A stretch of 64,000 nt of DNA from Scedosporium boydii (Eukaryota; Ascomycota; Sordariomycetes; Microascales; Microascaceae), in the NCBI GenBank assembly GCA_002221725.1, contig NJFT01000080.1, positions 1 through 64,000 of the forward strand, given 5' to 3'. A program made the translations under genes and the position numbers. The number at the start of each line of letters is the position of its first letter. Position 1 is the stretch's first letter. The notes under the pieces were generated by a model, which saw nothing but the letters and a program-made list of their open reading frames with translations, searched no databases and was not told the origin of the DNA. This document shows, one piece after another, positions 36,214-47,471 of this stretch.

Positions 36214-36897
36214 CTAATAACAGTCGAAATCGTCACTTGAGGTGCGGAGGACAAGCTTTAGGATTCCAGGAATCCGGGAAAGCTGAGTTCCCTTATAAGA
36301 CACAACCGCCAACCGATAATTATGTCCATTTCTTTCACGGAACATGATGATCGCGTCAGGTTAACCAAGAAAAGTGTCAATTTACCACGCCAAAAAGTCA
36401 AAACCTTCACTACCGTGAACTTACTCTAAATGGTTATGAATACTAAGGGTAGCCTCCAAAGCGGGAGGACAAGATCTCGAAGACTTGTAGTGAAATTCAC
36501 GGAGAAGCCGACGCCAGGTAAAATCTCAGTTGACGGCGGACATAAATAGAAGGGGAAAAAAAAAAACAAGGAAAAAAAGGAAAGGGAAAGAAAAAGGAAA
36601 CAAAACGCCACTATCAGAGCATCAAATATGTGAGGAAGGGTGGTAGGGTAAAGAGACTATAATTAAACAACCTGAGGCTAGCTGATCACGTCCATATACA
36701 AAAGGCAATGGTCTACCTCATGGATCGGCAGAAGGGATACCCGCAACCTCCTCTCCGTACCTCATTACTTGAAGCCGTTCAGCAAGAACAAGAGCTTGAG
36801 GGAATCGGAGGTTTGTAAGTCGACCACAACCTTTCCGACCCAGTCATCACCACGAAGCAAATTTCCAAAGTGAATCCAGGCTGTCCCACTCTAAGTC
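36214..36897. other. Region upstream of the GTPase pseudogene
   Basis: Expected to hold the missing first exon of the GTPase remnant, but no frame with the glycine-rich part of a P-loop was found on the minus strand. A purine-rich tract lies near 36545-36600. Nothing else is recognised. Confidence 0.4.
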
Positions 36898-37444
36898 TCA
36901 AATCCAACTCAAATCCATGTCCTCTATGTGGTCATATCCCACGTCCGTATAGAAAGAAGACGTAATGAGCCCACTACCCGCATCGTCGGACGAAGTAGAA
37001 CTTCCGGGCTCAGCGCAAGTCGTTGGCGTTGACGATGGCCTCTTGTCACCGTTATTAATGCGGCGATATGTTGGCGACTTTTCAAGACCCGCGCTGAGGG
37101 CCACGAGCTCAGTGAAGACGGTGGCAGTGCGATGGTCGTGAATCTGTAGTGTGATGGTTGTTGGCTGGGCGACTCGTTGCCCAGGCTTCCGAGGATGCTC
37201 CATGGTAGCGGCATGTTCGATGATGACCCATTGCGGCTGAGGAAGGAGGAGTTAATGAGTCTACCATTGGGTTTCTAGTCGGGTCTTTCGTTGGTTGACA
37301 CGCACCAGTGGTTTTTCGCATCTGCGGAGGTGGTCGAGGAATTCGTACATGCAGGGCTAGGATGCAAAGGCTAACTTAGCTAGGGTTTATCGAGATATAG
37401 AGATCTAAAACTTCCAACAACACAAGACTTACAAGACATGCCAT
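36898..37444 (-). CDS. Hypothetical protein, three-exon model
   Basis: Three exons fit in phase 0: 37444-37433 (MACL), 37356-37306 (17 codons, containing MYEFLDHLRRCEKPL) and 37236-36898 (from PQWVIIEHAATMEHP to the stop). Introns are GTAAGT...CCTAG and GTGCGT...CCTCAG. The model gives 133 aa. The exact phase agreement of all three exons and the good splice sites support it. The first exon frame stays open upstream to 37669, so the protein could start further out, where it would run into the ATTCC-rich tract. The C-terminus is Ser/Thr-rich and acidic. No family was recognised. The gene may be truncated by the repeat next to it. Confidence 0.4.
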
Positions 37445-37645
37445 CTTTATTGTATTCTCGGAGACAACCAAGGGCTTCGGAATCCCCTCCTCATCCTTTG
37501 CGCATATCTCAAGAGGCTTGTGTGCTGCCTCTGATACTTGAATACGACATGGACGCCTGCCGCTGTCGTCCTTTTGAGGATGCATTGTACTGGCTTTTTG
37601 AGGAAGGGCTTCTGCTGGCGCGCAACCCTGCAAGACATGGGTCTT

Positions 37646-37880
37646 TCCTAGTATTTCTAGTGTTTCCATTCCCGTTCCTATATTCCCATATTCCCACGGA
37701 CCCGTGGTTCCGGTGTGTTCTCATATTCCCACACTCCCACATTCCAGCATTCCTACATTCCAATATTTCCATTCCCGTCTTTCCGTTCTCATCTTCCCAT
37801 ATTCCCGGTATTATCCCCATTATTCCTAGTATTCCAGGAGTTCAATAAGTCCAGTTCCAATTCCAGTTCTTACAAGAACC
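37646..37880. repeat. Degenerate ATTCC-rich satellite-like tract
   Basis: Over about 235 nt the plus strand is made of variants of ATTCC, ATTCCC and CATTCC (for example attcccatattccca, cattccagcattcctacattcc). It is a degenerate pentamer/hexamer tandem repeat. Open frames crossing it are by-products. Confidence 0.7.
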
Positions 37881-37949
37881 AATACTTTTGTGCGAAAACC
37901 AACACAGTGAAGTATAGGGTTCTTTAGGCTTACACAGGTACATCCTGGT

Positions 37950-38014
37950 ATATGGCGGCCGCAAGTAATAGAGAAGTCAATTCCAGGAGCGGTACCAAAG
38001 GACTAAGTACCTAC
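37950..38014 (+). repeat. Dispersed degenerate repeat, copy 1
   Basis: About 65 nt (from tatatggcggccgcaag to aagtacct) align with 44697-44760 at roughly three quarters identity, with one single-base gap. Most differences are transitions, as expected of old copies altered by C-to-T mutation such as RIP. The parent element was not recognised. Confidence 0.5.
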
Positions 38015-39307
38015 GAGGGGGGTTACCAAAACAATTTTCCGGAAAAGGCTCGAATATATATAAGATGCAAGAAGATATGAGACATAAGATATCAACTCTC
38101 TGGGTATCAGTCATCAGTCGTGTAGGTTGGGGAAGTCAGGCATGGATTGTGGGAGAGTCGGGTTGGTTTGAACGGTAATTACATCCACAAGGAGAGATAG
38201 ATCTTCGCTAGCGGGAGATCTCTCTCCCATTTTGTTTCTGGCTTCTGGACTGTCCTGCTTCGGCATCTGATCTGCTCTGTTTGTTGGGTGCTTTAGTTTC
38301 CCTCGACGGCCATGTTCGCCGGGACGAATTTTCCGTCGACCGTCGTGCTTCCTCTATGTCCTCGAGCGAGTGTTTGACTGAAGCGGAAGCATTTGCAAAC
38401 TTTCGAAGGAGGAATAAATAGAGATTTTCTTTATTATAAATAAGTTTATAGAAATAGTTTTTATTTATTTTATAAAGAGGGTGAGCTACCGCCGACATTC
38501 GCAAGATCCATAGGGTTAACCACACGCAAACAGCCTGGGTTCGTGGCCTGCTTATGTGCGCTTTAACACTCCGACATCTCTATCCAGTGAATGTCGTCAA
38601 ACTCGAATCACACCAATCGCAGGCAGAGCTGAAGGAATTTCAACTACATGGTGGCGCTACGATTCTGATACCATACGGAGCTGCGAAAAGTCTATTGGTT
38701 ATTACATATGCCAAACACCATGACTAACTGGCTATTCTCCTTTACATAAACTAACATCTTCAACAGTCAACATTATTACGTACGGTTGGATTCGCGAAGG
38801 CTGCCAAGAGGTCGCCTGCCGGTATACCACAAGACGTATGATAAACGAGCTTGCGGGATGGTACGCCAGGCCGAATAGGAAAGGTCTATTTCAATACTTG
38901 CTAACTCCTTTACGATTTTTTTTTTTTTCTTTTTTTCTTTTTTCCTGCTTCGGACTTCTCATTCCGTACCCCCTACTGTGCTGCACCCGAAAAGAAAACC
39001 TGGGTAAAGAAGGGTAAGGAAGAGAAAGGTGTGGATATCGGATAGAAGGCGCCCAAGGTGAGCCAAAAGTGCCATCAATATGCCCAAAAACGAAATCGAA
39101 TAAACCACAAAACAAACTACTGTCAGAAAATAAAATCAAGATTCACTCCTCCCAGTGGGAGTCCCGTTGTTGTATCATAAAAATTGAGAGCGGCACACAC
39201 ATAATCCATATAGCATGGGCCACCTCCCACTGCCACGTTAAGGCGTTTGGTAGACAGAGGCAGACCTGGTGGAAGACGGAAATGCTTTTGGACGATACAA
39301 AGGGGGT
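38015..39307. other. Gene-free, partly AT-rich stretch
   Basis: No supported gene. A strongly AT-rich segment lies at about 38400-38480 and T-rich tracts at about 38918-38945. This fits old repeat or mutated transposon DNA, but no coding remnant or terminal repeat was found. Confidence 0.4.
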
Positions 39308-39654
39308 CTAAATTATAGACGTAGGTGTCAAGGGCTCATCCCAACCCTCCGAGGATGAGGTTGACGGAGGGAAGCCTGGTGCATGACTAGGAGATGCGCC
39401 ATTTGGCATAGCAGTATTGAAATGCGGGAAGCAATTCCATATCATCGTGCCATCGGGGGAGATGGAGAACATAATTTTTGTGCCGTACGAAGGGTTCGGG
39501 GCGAGATGACTGATAGGAGAGTTAAATCCCAATTTCTTTTCACTGTATTCCAGAATATGGACAACAAAACATACAAAGTGGCTCCACGGTATACATGAAT
39601 GTTGAAGGTTTGGTGGATAACGTTGATACCATTGTTGGTGTGATGGGTGGCCAT
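39308..39654 (-). CDS. Small hypothetical protein, 93 aa, two exons
   Basis: Exons 39654-39575 and 39509-39308; the intron is GTATGT...CTATCAG, 65 nt. The split codon TT/T and continuous frame give a 93-aa protein: start MATHHTNNGINVIHQTFNIH, centre SYGTKIMFSISPDGTMIWN, and a Ser/Pro-rich end. There is no signal peptide or membrane segment. The consistent splice sites and balanced composition argue for a real gene; function unknown. It lies alone in a repeat-influenced region. Confidence 0.5.
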
Positions 39655-41026
39655 CGTGGACGGTTAATGTGATGAAAGGCGGGTAACACTTTGGGAAGGG
39701 GTAATACCAAATGTATTATTGGACGTAAGAACTGGGTGGTTACAAGACAAGGAACTTGAGATGGGAAGTTAAGAACAGATATAAATAAGAAGTAATGTTA
39801 AGCTATGGGCCGATGACTTGGGGAAGGGACGAAAGAGAAGTTGAGTTGGGAAGAATAGAAATCGGGTTGAGAAAAGTTGCGGAAACAGGCGGATTTTTAT
39901 AGTCCAAGAGCCCCCCCAGACCAGGTCTGATTTCGGCTTACTAGTTTTCAGTTTTCGCTATTCTTCTATCTTCTAATAGGTGTCAGCCTAGTCGTTAAGA
40001 CTGTACCCGAGTTGATTAGTTTTCTTACGGTTGTCAACTCCTAGATTTCTATAACCTTTTTCCCATCCTTGAACTTTTGACAGGTCAAGACCTTGAGAAT
40101 GGCCATGAAAGTGAATTAAGACCCAAGTAGTTTACAATAGCATGACCTTGTTTCAGGTCATGGCTATTAGCCAATCGGAGGGTGAGATGCACGTGCAGCT
40201 AACGTTACAAGCCACCGTAAAAGTTACGAGTGACCTTTCAGGACCCGTATTGAGAAGTGGGTTGTCCGTTTTAATTATCTACTTCTTAGAAGCCTTACCC
40301 GAGTAACCCCCATGGCAGCTGGCCGCCAGGATTTTCGATTTCGAACTACCCTATATTTGAAATCGAAAATCCTGGCGGCCAGCTGTCATGGGGGCTGCAC
40401 GGGTAGTATACACTACTTTCGCCCCCACTTGACACTTGATACGACCAGATGTCATTTCGGTCCCCGCGCAGGCTGAAATGCTACCAAACGTAGGCCTAGT
40501 TCAACAAGGCGTCAACCCAGCAGTTCGGTAGTGAGACTGGGAAATTAGTTTTTATAGTGGCTTGGGATTTTTCGCCTGTGGCGATTTCCAGAGTAAATAA
40601 ATTGATCCTTTAACTCTTTTCTGGCCCTACCGTATTATTATACGGTGCATGTTTACAGATCCGTTTTGGCGCCACCCTCCAGCCACCTCATACGTACCAC
40701 GCATTGAACTGGGCATCCACTTCTGCATGCAAGCGAGGGCGCAAGCAGTCACATTCAAGGGGTCGAAGCCACTCATTGAAGGCCGTGGCCAGCTCAGCCA
40801 CACGTCCGGGCGGTTGATGGAACCAACAGCCAGACATGGCCCTTTTCCGGGCCTCTCCCACTTGGGTTCCCTCATCCGACGTCGTCGATATTTAAAAAGG
40901 GGGCATTGACTTCTGTTTTCTCTTATTTTTTACTAGATGATTGTGTTCGTCCCGCTACCCGGAGTTATACGCTGCTCGTACCGAGCTCCAAGAGTGGACT
41001 CCGTCTAAGATATCCCCACTCCAGCG
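39655..41026. other. Gene-free stretch holding a long inverted repeat
   Basis: No gene supported. It contains the hairpin repeat at 40297-40405 and, at the right end, the upstream region of the 860-aa zinc-finger gene. Open frames at 40627-40909 on both strands overlap and have no recognisable domain. Confidence 0.4.
40297..40405. repeat. Long inverted repeat (hairpin / MITE-like)
   Basis: A perfect 27-nt inverted repeat (40316-40342 with 40359-40385) is separated by a 16-nt loop. The arms extend outward imperfectly to about 48 nt: left acccgagtaacccccatgg, right catgggggctgcacgggt. The 109-nt unit could fold into a near-complete hairpin. It resembles a small non-autonomous DNA element (MITE), but target-site duplication is not clear. 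Confidence 0.7.
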
Positions 41027-43880
41027 ATGGCATCTCCAACAGCCTTCCCAAAACTGGCCCCGATTTCTCCACCAATTTCATATTCATCAGCCCGTGCAAA
41101 GTTATCCAAGTCCACAGAACGGTTCTTCGACGACCATAAGGTGAATTGTTCTAGCGGGAGCTTATTCCCTTGTCCATATAGGGTGCACGACCCGTACAAA
41201 TTCAACGTTAGAGACCACTATGCGTGCTCTATGTTCGGATATCCCACCATCTCTGACGTTAAGTGAGTTGGTTTCACACGACCTTAGTTCTAAGCCCATA
41301 TGACAAGACTAATACCTATACTAACCTAATTTATTGTTGCTAGGCATCACATACTATCAGAACACTGCCGAAATCCTGACGGCATCAGCGACGAAACTGC
41401 TCGAATCCTCAATTCTACGAGCGAGGAAGATGCACTTAACACCTGGGTTGGACTATGGTCTGTACTGTTTCCAACAGAGTCGGTGATACTTCAAGGTTCG
41501 AGATGGCCGGTAAAATATCCATTGAGAGTTGTTCTCCCCCCTCTGACCTCGGCTGGCAGACTTTATTCCACCCATTGAGCACTTTGAGCTGAAACAAGCT
41601 CAAGTCAATCATGTCATGAACGACGAGCCTTGGGCGAAATCTAATCTCCCACCTACGTTCTTGTCCTTTCTCAACAATATCTTGTTCAAATTTATTGACA
41701 TAACCTATGAATATGCGGAGGCGAGCACGATTCGCGATGCAAACAAAGCAGCACGAGTCCCCGAGCTGAAAGAAGAGGTGTCGTTTGGTGACTACGTTTC
41801 AGTAGCAACCAAAGCTGAGTATTTGAAAAGGGAATACTCTGTCCCTCCGCAATCAGACAGCAAACATTTGGAAACTCACAAGGCCCCGCTCGGTAAGCAG
41901 CCTGCAGGTACCGACGAACAGTCTAAACCCAGCCTTGTCGGTCATCTACAAACGTATTATAGCGCCCTATTTGACAGGGAGCCCACTCTTGCAAACTCCC
42001 ACGGCGAACCTGACGATCTAGCCGTGCTGGCATCAGACGAAGGGGGGAAGGTAATGCCGCTTGCAGACAAGATCGCATATGGTATAAACGCGGATGCTTT
42101 CAAAGACGACTATAAGACAAAGCTGAGAGTCATTCTCGCTTTCAGCTACCACTACCTATTCGGGTTGAGCGTGGAAAACGTGGTCAAAGGTCCCTTCGCA
42201 ATGGACAACCTTATTGAAATGACTGGCGACTTCGGAGAGCAACTGTCAACCACGGTGCCCACCCAGCACCTCCAATCCGGCCCTTGGAGTAATACAGGTG
42301 GGGCTTCTAATACAACGAATGGCAATTTTCAAACGAGAGAGCCAGACCATTCGGGGTCTTGTGGTAGGGGTAGAAGGGAGGGGTCGTCGAGGGAAGGCGG
42401 CGACGGCAATCATCCGGGACGAAGTCCGAGAGATAATTCGGTTGGCCGGGACCCTCCTGGAGACTCGGATCCTCAACAAAAAGACCCTTCACTTCGCCTG
42501 TCTTGTCCATTTCGTATAAAAGACCCCTATAGCTTCAACGTCCGAAATAGCTATTCCTGCTCTATGACCGCCTTCTCCCATTTTACACCCCTTCGGTAAG
42601 CAGTGGCGACATGGCCATCCATAAATTTGCTTGCTAATGACATAGGATAGTGAGCATATAAAGAAATCGCATAGACTGCAGGCAGGACCAGGACACGAAG
42701 ATAAAGTGTGTCCGCGTTGCTATGCATGCTTCACCAGCTATGACAAATTCAATGCTCATGCCCAAGCCGAGGTACCATGTCGACCAAGGAAGCCAATTGA
42801 ACGTCTCACGGTCGGCGTAGGGAGTATTCCCCCAAGTCAAGTAGGTAATGGCTCAACGGAGGAGCAGTGGGAAGAACTAACTCAATTCGTCCTGAAATCT
42901 GACAGCAAAACAATGCCATTCGGTAAATACTAAAACCCTCCATATTTTCGCGCCCGCTCCGATGGCATCGAAAGGAACTAATGAATCGCATAGAATACAG
43001 AGCTCCACTAGAGCATTTTGAACTTGCCAAGTTCCTGTACCAGTCGACTCCCCAACTTCTTGTCGGCCTCGTCCGAGAATTAGGCCTACCGCAAGCCTGG
43101 AGGCATAAACAGATCCCCGAATTAGAACCAATGAGGGTCATGCTGGAAACATACTTTACCGATCGTATGGACGAGTATATGTTGGGGCCCACATACAAGT
43201 CGACCCTCGACCAGCTCGAATTCGGAGACATGGTTCTTGCGTCTAACGATGGGAGCCGGACCGTTAATATTTCCGAGCTAATGAAGAGAGCGGCGTCCCT
43301 TGTCGAAGGCCATTTCGGAGCTCTCATGGATCGATGCGACGAAATATGCCGGACGATGAAGCACGAGAATAACCAAAGCAGAGGCCCAAATTCAGCCAGT
43401 CGACGTTTAGCTGCTTCGACTCGGGCCATTGACTTCCCACGAATTGCCTCGCCACCAACTACCTCCTTACCGACACCGCCACCTGTAACCCCTAGGAGAC
43501 CACCTCCATCGAACCTATCTCCTCAAGAAACACCGACTAACCGCCGCGGGCGTCAAACCGGAGGGGCGAGCAGCGGAAGGGCAAACAAGCGGCAGAGACT
43601 GGGTCCGGAATCCGCTATTTCACAACGCAGGGCCCCCTCAGCGGGCCCTCCCGTAGAGTACACTAATTTCAAATCCTCTCCCCACTCTACTCCCCCGGGT
43701 ATCTCTCCCGATACCTCGGACGCTCCCACTTCACCGGCCGAATTCGACTTTGCGGCTCTCCAGCAAGCTTTCCACGGAAACGAGGCAGACGCAACGGGTA
43801 TTGGCAATGATATATTTTTTGACCTGGGCCCATTGATGTTCGACGGCTCAGCCTTTAATCCTCAGCCGCCTCAATCCTAA
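41027..43880 (+). CDS. Zinc-finger-like protein with two related modules, 860 aa
   Basis: Five exons: 41027-41262, 41344-41495, 41560-42595, 42651-42922 and 42994-43880; all frames join (phases 2,1,2,1). Module A (about 49-130) has CPYRVHDPYKFNVRDHYACS, then a DVKHHILSEHC finger end, and later IPPIEHFEL. Module B (about 465-600) has CPFRIKDPYSFNVRNSYSCS, then LREHIKKSH, and a second finger CPRCYACFTSYDKFNAHAQ, then APLEHFELAKF. This C2H2-like pair with the W..L...FP block is common in filamentous fungi; module A lacks the second finger. The centre is polar, and the C-terminus is Pro/Ser-rich with a basic KRQR-type patch (about 760), suggesting a nuclear protein. DNA or RNA binding is inference. 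It could be two genes fused by duplication or mis-joined by me, but splice phases support one. Confidence 0.62.
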
Positions 43881-43953
43881 CATCTTTTGCTCGAAGACGA
43901 GAATGGTTAGAAACATAGAGAAGGGTAATAGTCCCAAAGAGTGTAAGTGCTGC

Positions 43954-43982
43954 TTTTTTTTTTGGGGGGGGGGGGGGGGGGG
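43954..43982 (+). repeat. T10-G19 homopolymer junction
   Basis: Ten T residues followed by nineteen G residues, just past the stop of the 860-aa gene. Length may be unreliable in the assembly. Confidence 0.8.
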
Positions 43983-44696
43983 ATTCAAGGGCTGTTTATC
44001 ACGGCAGATCATGCCTGCTTTAAGAGTAAAGTTGTTGTCATTCATCGGTCATATTTATTTATACCCCTTATTTACGGTTAGAAGTATTACAACTATCCAT
44101 ATTTAAGACCAATTTGTTCTATACGTCGACTCTAATACTAGGCTGATATTAGAATAATCGCTACGTAGGCTTGAGACAAGTTACTCTGCAGCCCTCGTTA
44201 TCCTCCTGCCGAAGGGTCTCTTCGGGCCGAGAGTCGATATCATAGAGAACAAAGAGCATATTTCTAGGATGCGTATCTCCGTGGGCGATATTCTATGTGA
44301 AGGAAGGCAACGGCTTGGAGAGACTGTTTTAAGATGGCCTTTGCCATTCGTCGTGGGTAGCAAACTTTTGGCCCGAGTTCCGCGACGTCAAATGAGGCAG
44401 CTCTGATTAATTAGGCTACGATCACGCCTTCGAGTCTTCTTTCCACAGTGTAGGGACACGGGAACGGGCTTGCACGGGTCAAACGGCTCGTATACTGTAG
44501 CTAGTATCAGCCACATAGTCCGTAGCTTACTTGCATGTCTGCCCTTACACTCTCTATTCCACCTAGTCGTAGTATTAAGAAATGTACTATTAAGTAGGAA
44601 GGTAGGCAGGCGATGTTCGAAAATGGGCCTGCGATGCCTTGCAGCCGGAGATGGTGTGGCCCTATGAGTACTAATACTAAACGCATCATCTAGCTT

Positions 44697-44760
44697 ATAT
44701 GGTCGCTGCAAGCGATGGAGAAGTCGATTCCGGTAGCGATACAAAGGAGTAAGTACCTGC
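44697..44760 (+). repeat. Dispersed degenerate repeat, copy 2
   Basis: Aligns with 37950-38014 (tatatggtcgctgcaag ... aagtacct). Differences are mainly C/T and G/A transitions. Same orientation as copy 1. Confidence 0.5.
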
Positions 44761-45256
44761 TAGGTCACTGTACGAGCAACAAACAAACAATTCGAAGCTC
44801 AGTTTCAAACCAAGGACGTTCAGCGAGGCACAGGCATTCGTCCGTATCTTGGTGCAGGTATTATCCCGCCTTGAGAAAAGTCGAGCCAATCAGCCACGTT
44901 CAGAATGCATCTCATGCTTCATTGATGCATTAAAAAGCAACGCGGACAGATGAGGGAGAGCGGAGAGAGCAGTAGATGGGCCTCACCCAATAACGAGCAC
45001 AGACTTCGGGATGGTTGCACAATGTTTGATTGGGCACCATTTTTTAAGGCGACCTCATGTATGGTGTATCGACCCTGCACAGGCGGCATCTCGACAGACC
45101 AATTAGAAAAATGGCCCGTTTGTCGAGGTGTGCTAATAAGCACCTTCTTTGCCTTGTACAAGATCTGACCTAGACTCGCTTTCTTCTGCAGCTACCTGCT
45201 TTCTTCGACAGAAACCGCTCGACAACTACCCTCACAACCTTTCACGGATTTCGATC

Positions 45257-46600
45257 ATGGCTGCCTGCTCACCCAAAGTATTTGAGACTTCTGAGGACCT
45301 CGTGGACGATGCTAATCTGCCCTCTCTCTGTGGCGTCACCTTGGACGATGGCGCGTCGACATTTGTTATGGGGAAGTTCCTCCGGCACGGGAACCACTCA
45401 GACATTTACGCCATTGAAAATCACACTTGTCCCGGCCACTATGAGGCTAGAGTATTCTCGCTTAACGGCATCCCGAGAAACCTCCGAAAGTATCGTCAGA
45501 GAAGCATCGCAAGACTTTCTTCTCGCGAGGCACTTCGAGCAAAGATGCATGGATACGATATCGTCGTCTACAAGACGGATGACCAAAATACTTCCAATAC
45601 CTTGCCCAAGTTAGAGGATGGCGATGGGCGAAAGGGGGCCAGCGATGTATCCGGAGCTACTCAAAAGCCGGCCGCAGATATGGCAAAGGCGCAAGGCAAT
45701 CGAAATCAGAAGACCGAGTATCAACGGGAAGCTGCGAGACAGCGGCAACTCGACCGGCGCCGAGCGGGAAGATTGGCAAAGAGCAAGAATCTCTGCGACT
45801 CGCCGGATAATTCGCTTGAGGAAAAGTCAGCAACAGTGCAGGAAGATTTGGAGTGGTCGAACGAGGACGACGAATTGTTTGTGCTTTATTATACTCTCGC
45901 GAACCTTACATTCCCGAGAGCGGAACTCGCGGAGGTCCTTCCTTCATGGTTTCGTGTGCGTCTCGAGAACTATTTACCAAAAGCGACGGTCTCATTTGAG
46001 AGCAGCGATGATTTAGAGGCGCTTGTGAACCTTAGGCGTCGCGAGATCGGCCTGCTCCAACGCCTGAAGGAGGAGAAGCTCCCTGTGATTAAGGAAAAAG
46101 GGGAACGGTCTTTAAAACGATACGTTGGATTGTCATCAGCTCAGCGGAATGTAGCGCGGCTCAGGGTTGGCATCGCCTCGCGCGTCATAGATCTCATGCC
46201 AGAGATAATTCAAATGGTCAATGAGAGCCTGCTCGTGTTGAGGAGGAAGCTCCGCAGAGTGAAGGAGGCCAAAAAGAAAATGGAAACGGCGTTGGACTTG
46301 AGAGTCTGTATACAGCGATTGGAGAGAGAAATTCATCTGAAACGGACTCTATCCCACGGGCTGGTGCTGCCGTCTGCTGAATTCCTCGAGACAATGGCCC
46401 AGGCCGATAAGGCCGAAGAGGAGTTGGCGAATTTGAAAAAGTCTGGAGTGAAGACAGAAGACGACATAAATAAGCTGAGGGCAAAGTATATGAGCTTACT
46501 AGCAAACATCCCGGTGTCTATTCCTGGTTTTCCTATCCTCAAGGTTCAACCTATTGAGGGCCAGGATATCGGGGATCTTTGTTACGATCCTGACACTTAG
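45257..46600 (+). CDS. Hypothetical protein with degenerate kinase-like N-terminus and coiled coils
   Basis: Single exon, 447 aa. The ATG at 45257 was chosen; the frame is open upstream to 45149 but those residues look untranslated. Residues about 36-75 (MGKFLRHGNHSDIYAIEN and YEARVFSLNGIPRNLRKYR) resemble the Gly-rich loop start of fungal kinase-like proteins of the YEAR(V/A)-(F/Y) type, but no catalytic HRD or DFG motif follows, so it is not an active kinase. The middle is basic (about 150-185, RQRQLDRRRAGRLAKSK). The C-terminal 180 residues contain two heptad-rich coiled coils (about 290-360 and 375-420). There is no signal peptide. Function unknown. Confidence 0.6.
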   Translation: MAACSPKVFETSEDLVDDANLPSLCGVTLDDGASTFVMGKFLRHGNHSDIYAIENHTCPGHYEARVFSLNGIPRNLRKYRQRSIARLSSREALRAKMHGYDIVVYKTDDQNTSNTLPKLEDGDGRKGASDVSGATQKPAADMAKAQGNRNQKTEYQREAARQRQLDRRRAGRLAKSKNLCDSPDNSLEEKSATVQEDLEWSNEDDELFVLYYTLANLTFPRAELAEVLPSWFRVRLENYLPKATVSFESSDDLEALVNLRRREIGLLQRLKEEKLPVIKEKGERSLKRYVGLSSAQRNVARLRVGIASRVIDLMPEIIQMVNESLLVLRRKLRRVKEAKKKMETALDLRVCIQRLEREIHLKRTLSHGLVLPSAEFLETMAQADKAEEELANLKKSGVKTEDDINKLRAKYMSLLANIPVSIPGFPILKVQPIEGQDIGDLCYDPDT

Positions 46601-47092
46601 GGTTCCGGTTGATCAATGGAATAGGGTAGTGCCGGGAACGCGGTGGCCTGCTATGGGTAAGTGAGGCAGTCAAACAGTATTCACAATGATATGTTAGAAG
46701 TGCGTATACAAGGGTAGGGTGTAGTGGTTACTTGTATTGACTACTGAAGAGTCTGGAAGAACATGCTAGATACAGGGAGCCACCGTAGCCTTATATAGAC
46801 ATCCCTTCCATCCGTCTTCAGTGCGTAGGCGTTCCCGAAGCGTTCGCTCGGTCGCTTTCTCACCGATCGCTCGATGGTTCTTTCATCGATTGCTCGATCG
46901 CTTTTCTCCTGTGCGGGCGGTCGCTCTTCACGCGCCCGCCTAGTCACATTCCTCAGAAGCGGCCACGTGACTTGCTTCTGATTCTGCCATTCCTTACCGC
47001 CTTGGCGGCCTAGTTCGCGGCCCGGTCATGACAATCTTGCCCTTAATCCACCTACTTAACATGATGGTGCGTTATTGCTAATAATAAGGAGC

Positions 47093-47166
47093 TTGGGCAT
47101 CAACCGCCGACATATAAACTTCATCTTAGTTGGGCATCAACCGCCGACATATAAACTTCATCTTAG
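47093..47166 (+). repeat. Perfect 37-nt tandem duplication
   Basis: The unit beginning ttgggcatcaaccgccgaca is repeated exactly twice in direct order (47093-47129 and 47130-47166). A third start-like string (ttaggcaatac) follows. Exact identity implies a recent event or selection. Confidence 0.85.
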
Positions 47167-47471
47167 TTAGGCAATACATAGAAATAAAACCCACAGAGGA
47201 AAGACCAGAATGTGGCCTTCTGTGGCTTGACAATTGGTGGTTGCGCGGCCTTGCTTAGCCTTCACGGCGTTTGCGAAGTCATAGGAAACACGAGTCCTGG
47301 TCAGCCCGACCAACTTGAAAAAGATCATCTGCCAATCAACGGCATACTTTGCCCCTGCTAGGAGCCGATGTCTGTCTCTCGCCGGGTTACCCTGGAGGCG
47401 AGCTCTTTGAATTCGAAAGCCGCTGATCTTCGCTCTGAGAAGAACTAGACGCAAACGGCTCGCCGACAAAC

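Larger units (their letters stand above)
43881..45256. other. Intergenic stretch with homopolymer and dispersed repeat
   Basis: No gene supported. Contains the T10-G19 homopolymer, the second copy of the dispersed repeat (44697-44760), and the leader of the gene at 45257. Confidence 0.4.

Noticed and set aside
46741..46947. Arg/Glu-rich minus-strand frame
   Set aside because: Produced by degenerate TCGATCGCT repeats, not a gene.
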